In this document: one piece after another, positions 33,211 to 42,373 of the stretch
Position numbering within the stretch: the first letter of the stretch is position 1
How the letters are laid out: each line of letters starts with the position of its first letter
Assembly (NCBI GenBank): GCA_965199765.1
Contig: CBDATC010000002.1
Location: 868,001 to 932,000, forward strand
Length of the DNA stretch: 64,000 nucleotides
Source of the DNA: JAPOXR01 sp965199765
GTDB taxonomy: Bacteria; Pseudomonadota; Alphaproteobacteria; Rhodobacterales; Rhodobacteraceae
Direction of reading: 5' to 3'
The notes under the pieces: model-generated
The model's database searches: none
The model's input: the letters and a program-made list of their open reading frames with translations, nothing else
What the model was told of the DNA's origin: nothing
Program-made: the position numbers and the translations under genes

Positions 33211-34512
33211 ATGCCAACGCTCGATTCTAATTTCGTTGGAATTAAATCACCGAACCCTTTCTGGCTTGCTTCAGCTCCCCCAACCGATAAGGAATACAAT
33301 GTCCGTCGGGCTTTCGAGGCAGGTTGGGGCGGAGTGGTCTGGAAAACGCTCGGTCTCGACCCTCATATCGTCAATGTGAATGGTCCGCGGTACGGCGCGG
33401 TTTGGGGAGCTGACCGAAGACTTCTTGGCCTGAACAATATCGAATTGATCACCGATCGGCCCTTGCAAAAGAATCTGGATGAAATCAAACGCGTCAAACA
33501 CGATTACCCGGACCGCGCTGTGGTCGTCAGCCTCATGGTGCCTTGCGAGGAAAATTCGTGGAAGGAAATTCTGCCGCAGGTCGAAGATACGGGCGCAGAC
33601 GGGGTCGAACTCAATTTCGGATGCCCACATGGAATGAGTGAACGCGGAATGGGATCTGCGGTTGGCCAAGTTCCGGATTATATCGAAATGGTAACCGGCT
33701 GGGTTAAAGCGAATTCATTCCTGCCGGTGATTGTGAAACTCACGCCAAACATCACCGATGTACGCTACCCGGCGCGTGCAGCCAAAAACGGAGGAGCTGA
33801 CGCGGTTTCGCTGATCAACACGATCTCATCCATAACCAGCGTCAATCTTGACACGTTCTCTCCCGAACCATCGATTGATGGCAAGGGCTCGCACGGCGGA
33901 TATTGCGGTCCGGCCGTGAAACCCGTTGCGCTGAACATGGTGGCGGAAATCGCCCGCGACGAGGCAACCGCCGATCTGCCGATATCCGGCATCGGCGGCA
34001 TTACCGATTGGCGCGACGCGACCGAGTTCCTGCTTCTCGGTTCCGGCAATCTGCAGGTCTGCACCGCGGCCATGACGTACGGGTTCCATATCGTCGCGGA
34101 CATGATTTCGGGTCTTTTGCAATGGATGGAGGAAAAGCAGTTCCAAAATATCGAAGACTTCAGAGGGCTTGCGGTTCCAAACGTCACGGATTGGCAATAT
34201 CTGAATCTGAATTACGTAACGAAGGCGCAGATTAATCAAGATCTCTGCATAAAATGCGGTCGCTGCTACGCGGTTTGCGAAGACACTTCGCATCAAGCGA
34301 TATCTTTCGGTGACGACCGCAAATTCGAAGTGATCGACGAGGAATGCGTCGCTTGCAATCTTTGCGTCAATGTTTGTCCGGTCGAGAACTGCATCACGAT
34401 GCGCGAACTTCTGCCCGGTGAAACCGACGCGCGAACGGGATTTTATCTCGACGGCACAAGCCGCAACTGGACTGAGCATCCCAATAATGTCGCCGCTTGC
34501 CCGGCGGATTGA
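33211..34512 (+). CDS. preA: NAD-dependent dihydropyrimidine dehydrogenase, subunit PreA
   Basis: 433 residues. The dihydroorotate-dehydrogenase-like FMN barrel includes LNFGCPHGMSERGMG, whose Cys is the expected proton donor. Two C-terminal 4Fe-4S clusters are CIKCGRCYAVCEDT and CVACNLCVNVCPVENC. ATG 33211 follows AAAGGAG, better than the in-frame ATG at 33190. It reduces uracil/thymine with electrons from PreT. Its stop lies two bases from the end of the convergent regulator. Confidence 0.92.
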   Translation: MPTLDSNFVGIKSPNPFWLASAPPTDKEYNVRRAFEAGWGGVVWKTLGLDPHIVNVNGPRYGAVWGADRRLLGLNNIELITDRPLQKNLDEIKRVKHDYPDRAVVVSLMVPCEENSWKEILPQVEDTGADGVELNFGCPHGMSERGMGSAVGQVPDYIEMVTGWVKANSFLPVIVKLTPNITDVRYPARAAKNGGADAVSLINTISSITSVNLDTFSPEPSIDGKGSHGGYCGPAVKPVALNMVAEIARDEATADLPISGIGGITDWRDATEFLLLGSGNLQVCTAAMTYGFHIVADMISGLLQWMEEKQFQNIEDFRGLAVPNVTDWQYLNLNYVTKAQINQDLCIKCGRCYAVCEDTSHQAISFGDDRKFEVIDEECVACNLCVNVCPVENCITMRELLPGETDARTGFYLDGTSRNWTEHPNNVAACPAD

Positions 34513-34514
34513 AG

Positions 34515-35144
34515 TCAGGAGCTGGTTGAACGTTCGGGATCCAATATGCGCTGATACATAATCCGCAGATGGGCAGCCGCTTCCTCGAATCCGATATCGT
34601 CCTGGTCGAGCACGAGTTTCACCTGCGCCTCGAAATCCGCATAATGCTGTGTCGTGGCCCAAATTGAGAAGATCAAGTGGCGGGCATCAACCGGTGCAAT
34701 CCTGCCCGATTCCGCCCATCCATCGATCGTCGCCGCCGCTTGGTCAACGAGGTGTTTGAGTTCACCTTTCAGGAATTCATGAATGACCGGAGCGCCTTGA
34801 ATGATCTCATTGGCGAACAAGCGGCTTTCGCGCGGCTTGTCCCGTGACATTTCCAGTTTGCGAAGCACATAAAGAGAAATTTCCTCAACCGGATCACCAT
34901 CTGGATTGATGGCCTCCAAAGGCGCTAACCAAGCAACAAGCAACCGAGACAGCACCTCTCGGTGAATTTCCTCTTTGCTGGAGAAATAATACAGAAGATT
35001 GGGTTTCGAGATTCCAGCTCCTGCAGCGATTTGATCCAAAGTCGCGCCGCGAAATCCGTACCGCGAAAATGCGTCAAGGGCCGAATCCAAAATCTTGTCG
35101 GTTTTGCGGTTTCGCGCCTCTCGCTTGGCACGTTTTCTAGGCAT
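34515..35144 (-). CDS. rutR: TetR-family regulator, RutR-like
   Basis: 209 residues on the minus strand. The HTH (FRGATLDQIAAGAGISKPNL with LYYFSSKEEIHREVL) is followed by the RutR-type ligand domain, including SRLFANEIIQGAPVI and TIDGWAESGRI. RutR represses pyrimidine catabolism and is released by uracil. It is convergent with preA and divergent from the aminotransferase operon, with an almost perfect RutR operator at 35616. The ATG at 35144 gives a standard start; an upstream in-frame TTG is less likely. Confidence 0.85.
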   Translation of the reverse strand: MPRKRAKREARNRKTDKILDSALDAFSRYGFRGATLDQIAAGAGISKPNLLYYFSSKEEIHREVLSRLLVAWLAPLEAINPDGDPVEEISLYVLRKLEMSRDKPRESRLFANEIIQGAPVIHEFLKGELKHLVDQAAATIDGWAESGRIAPVDARHLIFSIWATTQHYADFEAQVKLVLDQDDIGFEEAAAHLRIMYQRILDPERSTSS

Positions 35145-35580
35145 CGGCCTACTCAAAAACCTCTATTAGACCAACAAGTCTGTTTCCGTGCCGAGCAGCT
35201 TTCTGAAAGCGGATTTCCGACCGACGCCAACGGACGGCTTCGACGGCAAATAAACCTCATCACCAGCTCTGCAGCCAACGTCGCTGCAAAAATTATTTTT
35301 GCCCGAAATCAATTGCGTCAACCCTGCTCTTTATGCCTCCGGCACGTGGCTCAGCAACCTACCGGCTGCGGAATAGTAAACGTCTGGCTGGGATTACGCA
35401 ATGCTACTTCGGCTCAGACAAAGGGGCTTTGCCAGCTCTTGTCAAGGCAGCTGATTCGTCAGCTGGATAATGGTCCTTCGACCGCCCGTCCTCGGAATCG
35501 GTTCTGTTGCATCGGGTTCGCTGCTGTCCGTTGACTCTGAACCGATGTTTTTGACCAGCTTTAACGCTGAAACGCGGCTT
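35145..35580 (+). other. Long intergenic region, regulator side
   Basis: About 435 bases between the regulator and the promoter of the beta-alanine/pyrimidine operon. A perfect hairpin lies at 35448-35465 (CAGCTGA, loop TTCG, TCAGCTG). No gene recognised; the larger open frame here overlaps the regulator on the other strand and shows no family. Confidence 0.5.
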
Positions 35581-35584
35581 TCTC

Positions 35585-35631
35585 TTGACAGCGAATTGTG
35601 ATTTGATAGCCTATATTGACCGTTTGGTCAA
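35585..35631 (+). promoter_or_regulatory. Promoter and RutR operator of the pyrimidine operon
   Basis: TTGACA at 35585-35590 is a good -35. The -10 is uncertain (TAGCCT at 35607-35612, 16 bases downstream, or TATATT at 35612-35617, 21 bases downstream). Directly downstream, TTGACCGTTTGGTCAA (35616-35631) matches the RutR consensus TTGACCA-N2-TGGTCAA at 13 of 14 defined positions, with perfect TTGACC/GGTCAA arms. It lies 57 bases before the first gene, an expected repression site. Confidence 0.75.
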
Positions 35632-35687
35632 ATTAAGACAAAATTGCCGGAAGCCACGGCGATGTTTCGTGATTGGAGAAATGTGCG

Positions 35688-37016
35688 ATGCCGCTAGACC
35701 AGAATCAATGGCCCAATGACCTGCGCTCATATTGGATGCCTTTCACCGCCAATAGGCAGTTTAAAAGCGCACCGCGCCTTCTCGTTTCCGCCGACAGGAT
35801 GCACTACCGAACCATTGATGGCCGCGAGGTGCTGGATGCTGTGGCTGGACTATGGTGCTGCAATGCGGGACACAACCGTCCGAAAATTGTCCAGGCCATT
35901 CAGGAGCAGGTTGCCGAACTCGACTTTGCCCCGGGGTTCCAGATGGGTCACCCCAAGGCTTTTGAACTGTCTAATCGCATCATCGACATTGCGCCCGAAG
36001 GTTTGGAACATGTTTTTTTCACCAATTCAGGTTCTGAATCAGTCGAAACCGCGCTCAAAATCGCCCTCGCCTACCATCGCGCCCGCGGAGAAGGTCAGCG
36101 AACCCGCTTGATCGGACGGGAACGCGGCTACCATGGCGTGAATTTCGGTGGAATTTCAGTCGGTGGAATCGTCAACAACCGCCGTGTCTTCGGATCGATG
36201 CTGAACGGTGTGGATCATCTCAGACATACGCATTTGCCCCAAGAGAACGCCTTTACCAAAGGCCGTCCTCAGCATGGCGCTGAACTTGCGGATGATCTGG
36301 AAAGGCTGGTGACTCTGCACGGCGCCGAAACAATCGCTGCCGTGATCGTTGAACCCGTCGCCGGATCGACCGGTGTTCTGATTCCGCCGATTGGCTATCT
36401 TGAACGACTTCGGGAAATCTGCACCAAGCACGGCATTCTACTGATTTTCGATGAAGTGATCACCGGTTTCGGACGTCTGGGGGATGCCTTTGCCGCAATC
36501 CACTTCGATATCAAACCCGACATGATCACCTGTGCCAAAGGACTGACGAACGGTATCATTCCAATGGGAGCGGTGTTGGCAAGCGCGGAAATCCACGATG
36601 CATTCATGCAAGGTCCGGAATATTTGATCGAGCTCTGCCACGGCTACACCTATTCGGGCAACCCAGTCGCCTGCGCGGCCGGTCTTGCAACGTTGGAAAC
36701 CTATCGCGAAGAAGGGCTGTTCGCGCGTGCCAAAGAGACGGCTCCATATTTCGAGAACGCGGTCCACGCGCTTGCAAGCTGCCCAAATGTAATCGACATC
36801 CGCAACACTGGAATGGTTGCCGGAATCGAATTATCCTCGATTCCAGGAAAGCCGGGCAAGCGCGCATTCGACGCGTTCCTCAAGGCCTATGAACTGAACA
36901 TGCTCATTCGGGTAACCGGTGACACGATCGCGCTGTCGCCGCCGCTGATCGCCGAGAACAGTCATATCGACAGGATCGTGGAAGTGCTTGAAGAGACTTT
37001 GCAGTCAATCGACTAA
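35688..37016 (+). CDS. Class III aminotransferase, probable beta-alanine:pyruvate transaminase
   Basis: 442 residues, class III omega-aminotransferase. The N-terminal DLRSYWMPFTANRQFKSAPR motif is typical of omega-amino-acid:pyruvate aminotransferases, followed by FFTNSGSESVETALKIA. The PLP sites are LIFDEVITGFGRLG and the Lys in MITCAKGLTNG. With the two hydrolases downstream it would convert beta-alanine, the end product of reductive pyrimidine breakdown, to malonate semialdehyde. The ATG at 35688 follows GGAGAA. First gene under the RutR operator. Confidence 0.87.
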   Translation: MPLDQNQWPNDLRSYWMPFTANRQFKSAPRLLVSADRMHYRTIDGREVLDAVAGLWCCNAGHNRPKIVQAIQEQVAELDFAPGFQMGHPKAFELSNRIIDIAPEGLEHVFFTNSGSESVETALKIALAYHRARGEGQRTRLIGRERGYHGVNFGGISVGGIVNNRRVFGSMLNGVDHLRHTHLPQENAFTKGRPQHGAELADDLERLVTLHGAETIAAVIVEPVAGSTGVLIPPIGYLERLREICTKHGILLIFDEVITGFGRLGDAFAAIHFDIKPDMITCAKGLTNGIIPMGAVLASAEIHDAFMQGPEYLIELCHGYTYSGNPVACAAGLATLETYREEGLFARAKETAPYFENAVHALASCPNVIDIRNTGMVAGIELSSIPGKPGKRAFDAFLKAYELNMLIRVTGDTIALSPPLIAENSHIDRIVEVLEETLQSID

Positions 37017-37041
37017 ACGAAATCAGTTCGGGGAGATGTGA

Positions 37042-38292
37042 ATGGCACGACCGGTAGGCAACCACCTGATTGACGGCGGGCGCCTTTGGAATTCGCTGAT
37101 GGAGATGGCGAAAATCGGCCCCGGTGTTGCTGGCGGCAACAATCGGCAGACGCTGACTGACGCTGATGCCGAAGGACGTGCACTGTTCCAGACATGGTGC
37201 GAAGACGCCGGGCTCTCGGTCGGGGTCGACCGAATGGGATCGATGTTCGCCTGCCGAGCCGGCGCCGATCCAGACAAGGACCCTGTCTATGTCGGCTCAC
37301 ACCTCGACACACAACCCACAGGGGGCAAATATGACGGAGTTCTGGGTGTTCTGAGCGGGCTCGAAATCATCAGGACCCTGAATGATCTTGGCATCCGCAC
37401 CAAGCACCCTATCGTCGTAACCAATTGGACGAATGAAGAGGGAACGCGGTTTGCTCCGGCAATGCTTGCATCCGGTGTCTTTGCCGGCGTGCACAGCGAA
37501 GATTGGGCCTACGAACGGACAGATTCAGATGGGCTGAGATTTGAGGATGAGCTCAAAAGAATCGGCTGGCAGGGAGAAGAAACCGTCGGAAGCCGCAAGA
37601 TGCGGGCCTTCTTCGAACTGCACATCGAACAGGGTCCGATTCTGGAGGCCGAAAACAAAGATATCGGTGTGGTGACCCACGGACAAGGACTGTCATGGAC
37701 GCAAGTCACGGTGACCGGCAAAGACAGCCATACCGGTTCAACACCGATGCCGTTGCGGAAGAACGCCGGATTGGGCATGGCGCGGATCCTGGATCTCGTT
37801 GACCGCGTCGCGTGGAATCACAAACCTGATGCGGTCGGTGCCGCCGGCCACATAGAAGTGTTTCCGAACAGTCGAAACGTCATACCGGGAAAAGCTGTCT
37901 TTACGATTGATTTTCGGTCGCCGGATCGCGGCGTGATCTCAGAAATGGAGCAGCAGCTCAGATCCGGAGCCGCCGAAATCTGCCAAAATTTAGACCTGGC
38001 GGTCGAGTTTGAAAAGGTCGGGGGATTCGATCCGGTTGAATTCGATGCCGACTGTGTGGCTGCTGTCCGGAAGGCCGCGGAAGAGTTGGGTTACTCTCAT
38101 CGGAATCTGATTTCAGGAGCCGGGCACGACGCCTGCTGGATCAACCGAGTTGCTCCAACGGCGATGGTGATGTGTCCATGCGTTGATGGACTGTCTCACA
38201 ACGAAGCGGAGGAGATCAGCCAAACTTGGGCGGAGGCCGGGGCGAATGTATTGTTGAACGCGGTCTTGGAGATCGCCGAAATCCAATCATAA
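37042..38292 (+). CDS. Zinc-dependent N-carbamoyl-amino-acid hydrolase (beta-ureidopropionase type)
   Basis: 416 residues of the M20-like carbamoylase family. Metal-site blocks are VGSHLDTQPTGGKYDGVLGV near residue 87, NEEGTRFAPAM near 130 and LHIEQGPILE near 192, and GAGHDACW lies near the C-terminus. In this operon it is placed to hydrolyse N-carbamoyl-beta-alanine to beta-alanine, CO2 and ammonia, between dihydropyrimidinase and the aminotransferase. The family also includes allantoate amidohydrolases and L-carbamoylases, so the context drives the call. Confidence 0.85.
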   Translation: MARPVGNHLIDGGRLWNSLMEMAKIGPGVAGGNNRQTLTDADAEGRALFQTWCEDAGLSVGVDRMGSMFACRAGADPDKDPVYVGSHLDTQPTGGKYDGVLGVLSGLEIIRTLNDLGIRTKHPIVVTNWTNEEGTRFAPAMLASGVFAGVHSEDWAYERTDSDGLRFEDELKRIGWQGEETVGSRKMRAFFELHIEQGPILEAENKDIGVVTHGQGLSWTQVTVTGKDSHTGSTPMPLRKNAGLGMARILDLVDRVAWNHKPDAVGAAGHIEVFPNSRNVIPGKAVFTIDFRSPDRGVISEMEQQLRSGAAEICQNLDLAVEFEKVGGFDPVEFDADCVAAVRKAAEELGYSHRNLISGAGHDACWINRVAPTAMVMCPCVDGLSHNEAEEISQTWAEAGANVLLNAVLEIAEIQS

Positions 38293-38361
38293 GACAATGC
38301 AGCGCATCGTTTTGCCACGCCGAAACAAGCTGAATTGAATGCAAACAGCGGGAGCTTTCCA

Positions 38362-39822
38362 ATGTCAAAGGTGATCAAGGGCGGCACAATCGTTACCGCA
38401 GACCAGACATTTGCGGCGGACATTCTGATTGAGGGCGAGCGAATTGCCGAAATCGGTCTCAATCTTACGGGAGATGTCACCGTTGATGCCGAAGGCGCCT
38501 TTGTGATGCCCGGCGGGATTGACCCACACACCCATCTGGAAATGCCCTTCATGGGCACGACCGCGGCCGAGACCTTTGAATCCGGGACTTGGGCAGCAGC
38601 GGTCGGTGGAACCACAATGCTCGTGGACTTCTGTCTGCCCGGCGAAGATGGTTCGCTGCGCAACGCCATCAAAGAATGGCACAAAAAGTCGGCCCCGCAG
38701 ATTTGTTCCGACATCGGTTATCACATGGCGGTGACCGGCTGGAATGAATCCATCTTCAACGAGATGAAAGATGCCGTCGATATGGGTGTCAACTCGTTCA
38801 AGCATTTCATGGCCTATAAGGGCGCGTTGATGGTTGAAGACGATGAAATGTTCGCCTCGTTCAATCGCTGCCGGGAGCTCGGCGCTTTGCCGATGGTTCA
38901 TGCGGAGAACGGCGATATTGTAGCCGAGCTGCAACAGAAATATATCGCAGACGGAATCACCGGACCTGAAGGACATGCCTATTCAAGGCCTCCGGAAGTC
39001 GAAGGCGAAGCCGCCAACCGGGCGATCATGATTGCCGATGCCGCTTCCGTGCCCCTGTACATCGTCCATGTTTCATGCGAACAAGCGCACGAAGCCATCC
39101 GCCGCGCGCGCCAAAAAGGAATGCGTGTTTATGGCGAGCCGCTGATTCAATTCCTGACCTTGGATGAAAGCGAATATTTTTCGAAGGACTGGGAGCACGC
39201 TGCCCGTCGGGTCATGTCTCCCCCGTTTCGGGACAAACAGCACCAGGAGGGGCTGTGGAATGGTCTGGCGGCTGGCTCGCTGCATGTGGTTGCAACGGAC
39301 CACGCCGCATTCACCACTGACCAGAAACGCATGGGTATCGACAATTTCACAATGATTCCCAATGGAACCGGCGGTCTCGAGGAACGGCTAGCGGTTCTCT
39401 GGACAGAAGGTGTGGAAACGGGCCGCCTTACACCAAACGAGTTCGTCGCCGTAACTTCAACGAACATTGCGAAAATCTTGAATATCTTCCCGAAGAAGGG
39501 CGCGATCATGCCCGGTGCAGACGCCGATATCGTTGTGTGGGACCCATCGATCCACAAGACCATCACCGCAACATCGCAAAAATCGGTGCTGGACTATAAC
39601 GTATTCGAAGGTTTCGAGGTTAAAGCACAGGCTCGGTACACGCTGTCTCGCGGTGATGTGATCTGGGCTTGGGGACAAAATTCGCAGCCGCAGCCTGGCA
39701 GAGGAACATTTGTTCCCCGACCTCCCTTTCCGGCGCCGCATGCCGCGCTCTCGAAATGGAAGGAGCTTAACAGCCCGCGGAAAATCGAGCGCAATCCATT
39801 GAATATTCCGGCCGGAATCTGA
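38362..39822 (+). CDS. hydA: Dihydropyrimidinase
   Basis: 486 residues, cyclic amidohydrolase barrel. The metal ligands are in GGIDPHTHLEMPFMG (HxH), the carboxylated Lys in SFKHFMAYKG, then MVHAENGD, YIVHVSCEQA and the catalytic Asp in VATDHAAF. It hydrolyses dihydrouracil/dihydrothymine to the N-carbamoyl-beta-amino acid. The start at 38362 follows GGGAG; an upstream in-frame start at 38335 is less likely. It shares the operon with the beta-ureidopropionase and an ABC importer. Confidence 0.92.
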   Translation: MSKVIKGGTIVTADQTFAADILIEGERIAEIGLNLTGDVTVDAEGAFVMPGGIDPHTHLEMPFMGTTAAETFESGTWAAAVGGTTMLVDFCLPGEDGSLRNAIKEWHKKSAPQICSDIGYHMAVTGWNESIFNEMKDAVDMGVNSFKHFMAYKGALMVEDDEMFASFNRCRELGALPMVHAENGDIVAELQQKYIADGITGPEGHAYSRPPEVEGEAANRAIMIADAASVPLYIVHVSCEQAHEAIRRARQKGMRVYGEPLIQFLTLDESEYFSKDWEHAARRVMSPPFRDKQHQEGLWNGLAAGSLHVVATDHAAFTTDQKRMGIDNFTMIPNGTGGLEERLAVLWTEGVETGRLTPNEFVAVTSTNIAKILNIFPKKGAIMPGADADIVVWDPSIHKTITATSQKSVLDYNVFEGFEVKAQARYTLSRGDVIWAWGQNSQPQPGRGTFVPRPPFPAPHAALSKWKELNSPRKIERNPLNIPAGI

Positions 39823-39856
39823 CCGCTGGAACTGCGCGACTCGTATAGCAAGACCG

Positions 39857-40636
39857 ATGACGGATGCGATCATAAAGGCGGACGGGCTGTGCCTTTCCTT
39901 CAAAACGGCAGATGGCGTTGTCGAGGCGCTGAGTGATGTCAGCCTGGAAATTAACAGGAAAGAATTCGTTTCTCTGATCGGACCTTCCGGCTGCGGCAAG
40001 ACAACCTTCCTTCGTGTTGTCGCTGCTTTGGAACAGCCGACATCTGGCGAGATTTCTGTAAATGGGATGAGTCCGGACGAAGCGCGCAAGGCACGGGCAT
40101 ATGGCTACGTGTTTCAAGCCGCCGGGCTTTATCCTTGGCGAAGCATTTCAGCGAATGTTGAACTTCCACTTGAAATCATGGGGTATAGCCGTGCGGACCG
40201 CCAGCGCCGTTCACAGAAAGTCATTGATCTTGTTGGCTTAAATGGATTCGAGAAGCGTTTTCCGTGGCAGCTCTCCGGCGGGATGCAGCAGCGGGCTTCG
40301 ATTGCCAGGGCTCTCGCTTTCGACGCTGATATCCTGCTAATGGACGAGCCTTTCGGCGCTTTGGACGAGATTGTCCGTGACCACCTCAACGAGCAGCTGT
40401 TGGCACTGTGGCGCACAACCGGCAAAACCATCGGATTTGTGACGCACTCAATTCCTGAAGCGGTTTATCTTTCGACTCGAATTGTTGTAATGAGCCCGCG
40501 CCCTGGCCGAATTACCGATGTCATTGCGTGCGATCTTCCACAGGACAGACCTCTGGAAATCCGCGACTCGCCCGAATTCATCGCGATCGCCCAGCGCGTG
40601 AGACAAGCGCTGCGGCAAGGCGGACCGAATGGCTGA
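39857..40636 (+). CDS. ABC transporter ATP-binding protein (SsuB type), pyrimidine operon
   Basis: 259 residues: GPSGCGKTT, FQAAGLYPWRSI (with the subfamily Trp), LSGGMQQRASIARALA, ILLMDEPFGALDE, VTHSI. It overlaps the next permease by eight bases. It forms, with the two permeases and the NMT1-type binding protein, an importer probably for pyrimidines or their ring-reduced or carbamoyl derivatives (inference). Confidence 0.88.
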   Translation: MTDAIIKADGLCLSFKTADGVVEALSDVSLEINRKEFVSLIGPSGCGKTTFLRVVAALEQPTSGEISVNGMSPDEARKARAYGYVFQAAGLYPWRSISANVELPLEIMGYSRADRQRRSQKVIDLVGLNGFEKRFPWQLSGGMQQRASIARALAFDADILLMDEPFGALDEIVRDHLNEQLLALWRTTGKTIGFVTHSIPEAVYLSTRIVVMSPRPGRITDVIACDLPQDRPLEIRDSPEFIAIAQRVRQALRQGGPNG

Positions 40637-41507
40637 AGCCTTTTTCAAGACTCTGTTTCCCATCGCTGTCGTAGTCGCCGCCATCCTCGCAATCTGGTAT
40701 GCTTCTGCCATCGTGCTGAATTCAAAGTGGGCCGAGGATCAGGCGGCGCGGGCTGATAACCAATTGTCATTTTCCGAGCTGGTCGTCGAAACCATGTCTC
40801 AGGACCGACCGCGCCTTGCCGCCCCGCATCAGGTTGCTGCCGAACTTTGGGACACCACCGTCAACAAAAAAGTCACTTCAAAGCGCAGCCTCATTTATCA
40901 TGGCTGGATTACCCTGTCGGCAACCATCCTAGGCTTTTTCATAGGCACCGGCTTGGGGATTCTTCTATCCATTGGAATCGTGCACAACCGGGCGATGGAC
41001 TTCGGCATCATGCCATGGGCTATAGCCAGCCAAGCGATCCCGATTCTGGCTCTTGCGCCGATGATCATTGTGGTTCTGCATTCGATTGGCCTTTCTGGTC
41101 TGCTGCCGAAGGCAATCATTTCGGCCTATCTCAGTTTTTTCCCGGTCGTCGTCGGAATGGTGTCGGGCCTCAGAAGTCCCGAAATCATGGATTTGGATCT
41201 TCTTGACACCTACGCAGCCAACAGACGGCAAATCTTTTGGAAATTACGGGTTCCCGCATCGATCCCCTATCTGTTCACTTCTCTCAAAGTTGGCGTTGCG
41301 GCGTCGCTCGTCGGAGCGATCGTCGGTGAGTTGCCCACCGGTGCAGTCGCCGGTCTCGGTGCGCGTTTGCTGGTTGGAAGCTATTATGGACAGACGGTGC
41401 AGATCTGGTCCGCTCTGCTGGCGGCCGCCTCGCTTGCCGCGATTCTGGTTGGTGCGGTCGGTCTAACACAGAAAATCACCCTAAGACGGATGGGCATGAT
41501 TCGGTGA
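40629..41507 (+). CDS. ABC transporter permease 1, pyrimidine operon
   Basis: 292 residues. A first helix (LFPIAVVVAAILAIWYASAI) is followed by a longer periplasmic segment and the binding-protein-dependent permease core, with GAIVGELPTGAVAGLGARLL near the end and an EAA-like loop LLDTYAANRRQIFWKLRVP. It overlaps the following permease by four bases. It pairs with the second permease. Confidence 0.85.
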   Translation: MAEAFFKTLFPIAVVVAAILAIWYASAIVLNSKWAEDQAARADNQLSFSELVVETMSQDRPRLAAPHQVAAELWDTTVNKKVTSKRSLIYHGWITLSATILGFFIGTGLGILLSIGIVHNRAMDFGIMPWAIASQAIPILALAPMIIVVLHSIGLSGLLPKAIISAYLSFFPVVVGMVSGLRSPEIMDLDLLDTYAANRRQIFWKLRVPASIPYLFTSLKVGVAASLVGAIVGELPTGAVAGLGARLLVGSYYGQTVQIWSALLAAASLAAILVGAVGLTQKITLRRMGMIR

Positions 41508-42355
41508 TTTGGATTGTGGCGGCCATCCTGATCTGGGCAGCGACATGGCGTATCAATGCTGAGCTCGCGGCTCGACCCGATCAAAAGCTTCCGCGGTTTT
41601 TGGTTCCAGCGCTGTTCGGCATAACAATCATCGCGGTCTGGGAATGTCTGGTGCGCGGTCTCGATGTGCCCGGAGTGATACTGCCCGCGCCAACTGCAAT
41701 CGCAGCGGCCTTTGCTGGCAACCTCGGCATGCTATGGGGCGATCTCGTGCAGACTTTCTTCAAGGGCGCGCTATCCGGCTATGCGATCGGCTGCAGCGCT
41801 GCCATCGCCACGGCCATCCTCATTGATCGGTCCGGTTTTCTTAAGCGCGGCCTCCTGCCGGTTGGCAATTTCTTGGCTGCTTTGCCGATTGTCGGCACCG
41901 CTCCGATTTTTGTTATGTGGTTCGGCTTTGGCTGGCAATCCAAAGCAGCGGTGGTTGTGGCCATGGTATATTTCCCGGCGCTTGTGAACACGGTGCAGGG
42001 GCTGGCATCAACCGATGCGATGCAGCGAGACCTGATGAAAACCTATGCGGCAAGCTATTGGCAGACAATGCTCAAACTCAAGCTGCCCGCCGCGATGCCG
42101 TTCATCTTTAACGGACTGAAAATCTGCACGACCCTTTCTCTGATCGGTGCAATCGTTGCAGAATTTTTCGGCTCGCCGATTTTGGGCATGGGATTTCGCA
42201 TATCAACCGAGGTTGGTCGCCTGGCTTTGGACGTCGTCTGGGCGGAAATTGTGGTTGCAGCTTTCACCGGTTCAGTGTTTTATGGATTAATCGCAGTTTG
42301 TGAGAGAGGTGTGACGTTTTGGCATCCGTCGAAGCGCAGAATGATCACCCGATAA
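41504..42355 (+). CDS. ABC transporter permease 2, pyrimidine operon
   Basis: 283 residues from a GTG. The family entry VPGVILPAPTAIAAAFAG, the EAA loop LMKTYAASYWQTMLKLKLP and the late block GAIVAEFFGSPILGMGF are all typical of the SsuC family. Two distinct permeases in one NMT1-type system, rather than a homodimer, match known pyrimidine/riboflavin-type ABC systems. Confidence 0.86.
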   Translation: MIWIVAAILIWAATWRINAELAARPDQKLPRFLVPALFGITIIAVWECLVRGLDVPGVILPAPTAIAAAFAGNLGMLWGDLVQTFFKGALSGYAIGCSAAIATAILIDRSGFLKRGLLPVGNFLAALPIVGTAPIFVMWFGFGWQSKAAVVVAMVYFPALVNTVQGLASTDAMQRDLMKTYAASYWQTMLKLKLPAAMPFIFNGLKICTTLSLIGAIVAEFFGSPILGMGFRISTEVGRLALDVVWAEIVVAAFTGSVFYGLIAVCERGVTFWHPSKRRMITR

Positions 42356-42373
42356 CCAATTCAGGAGTACAAT

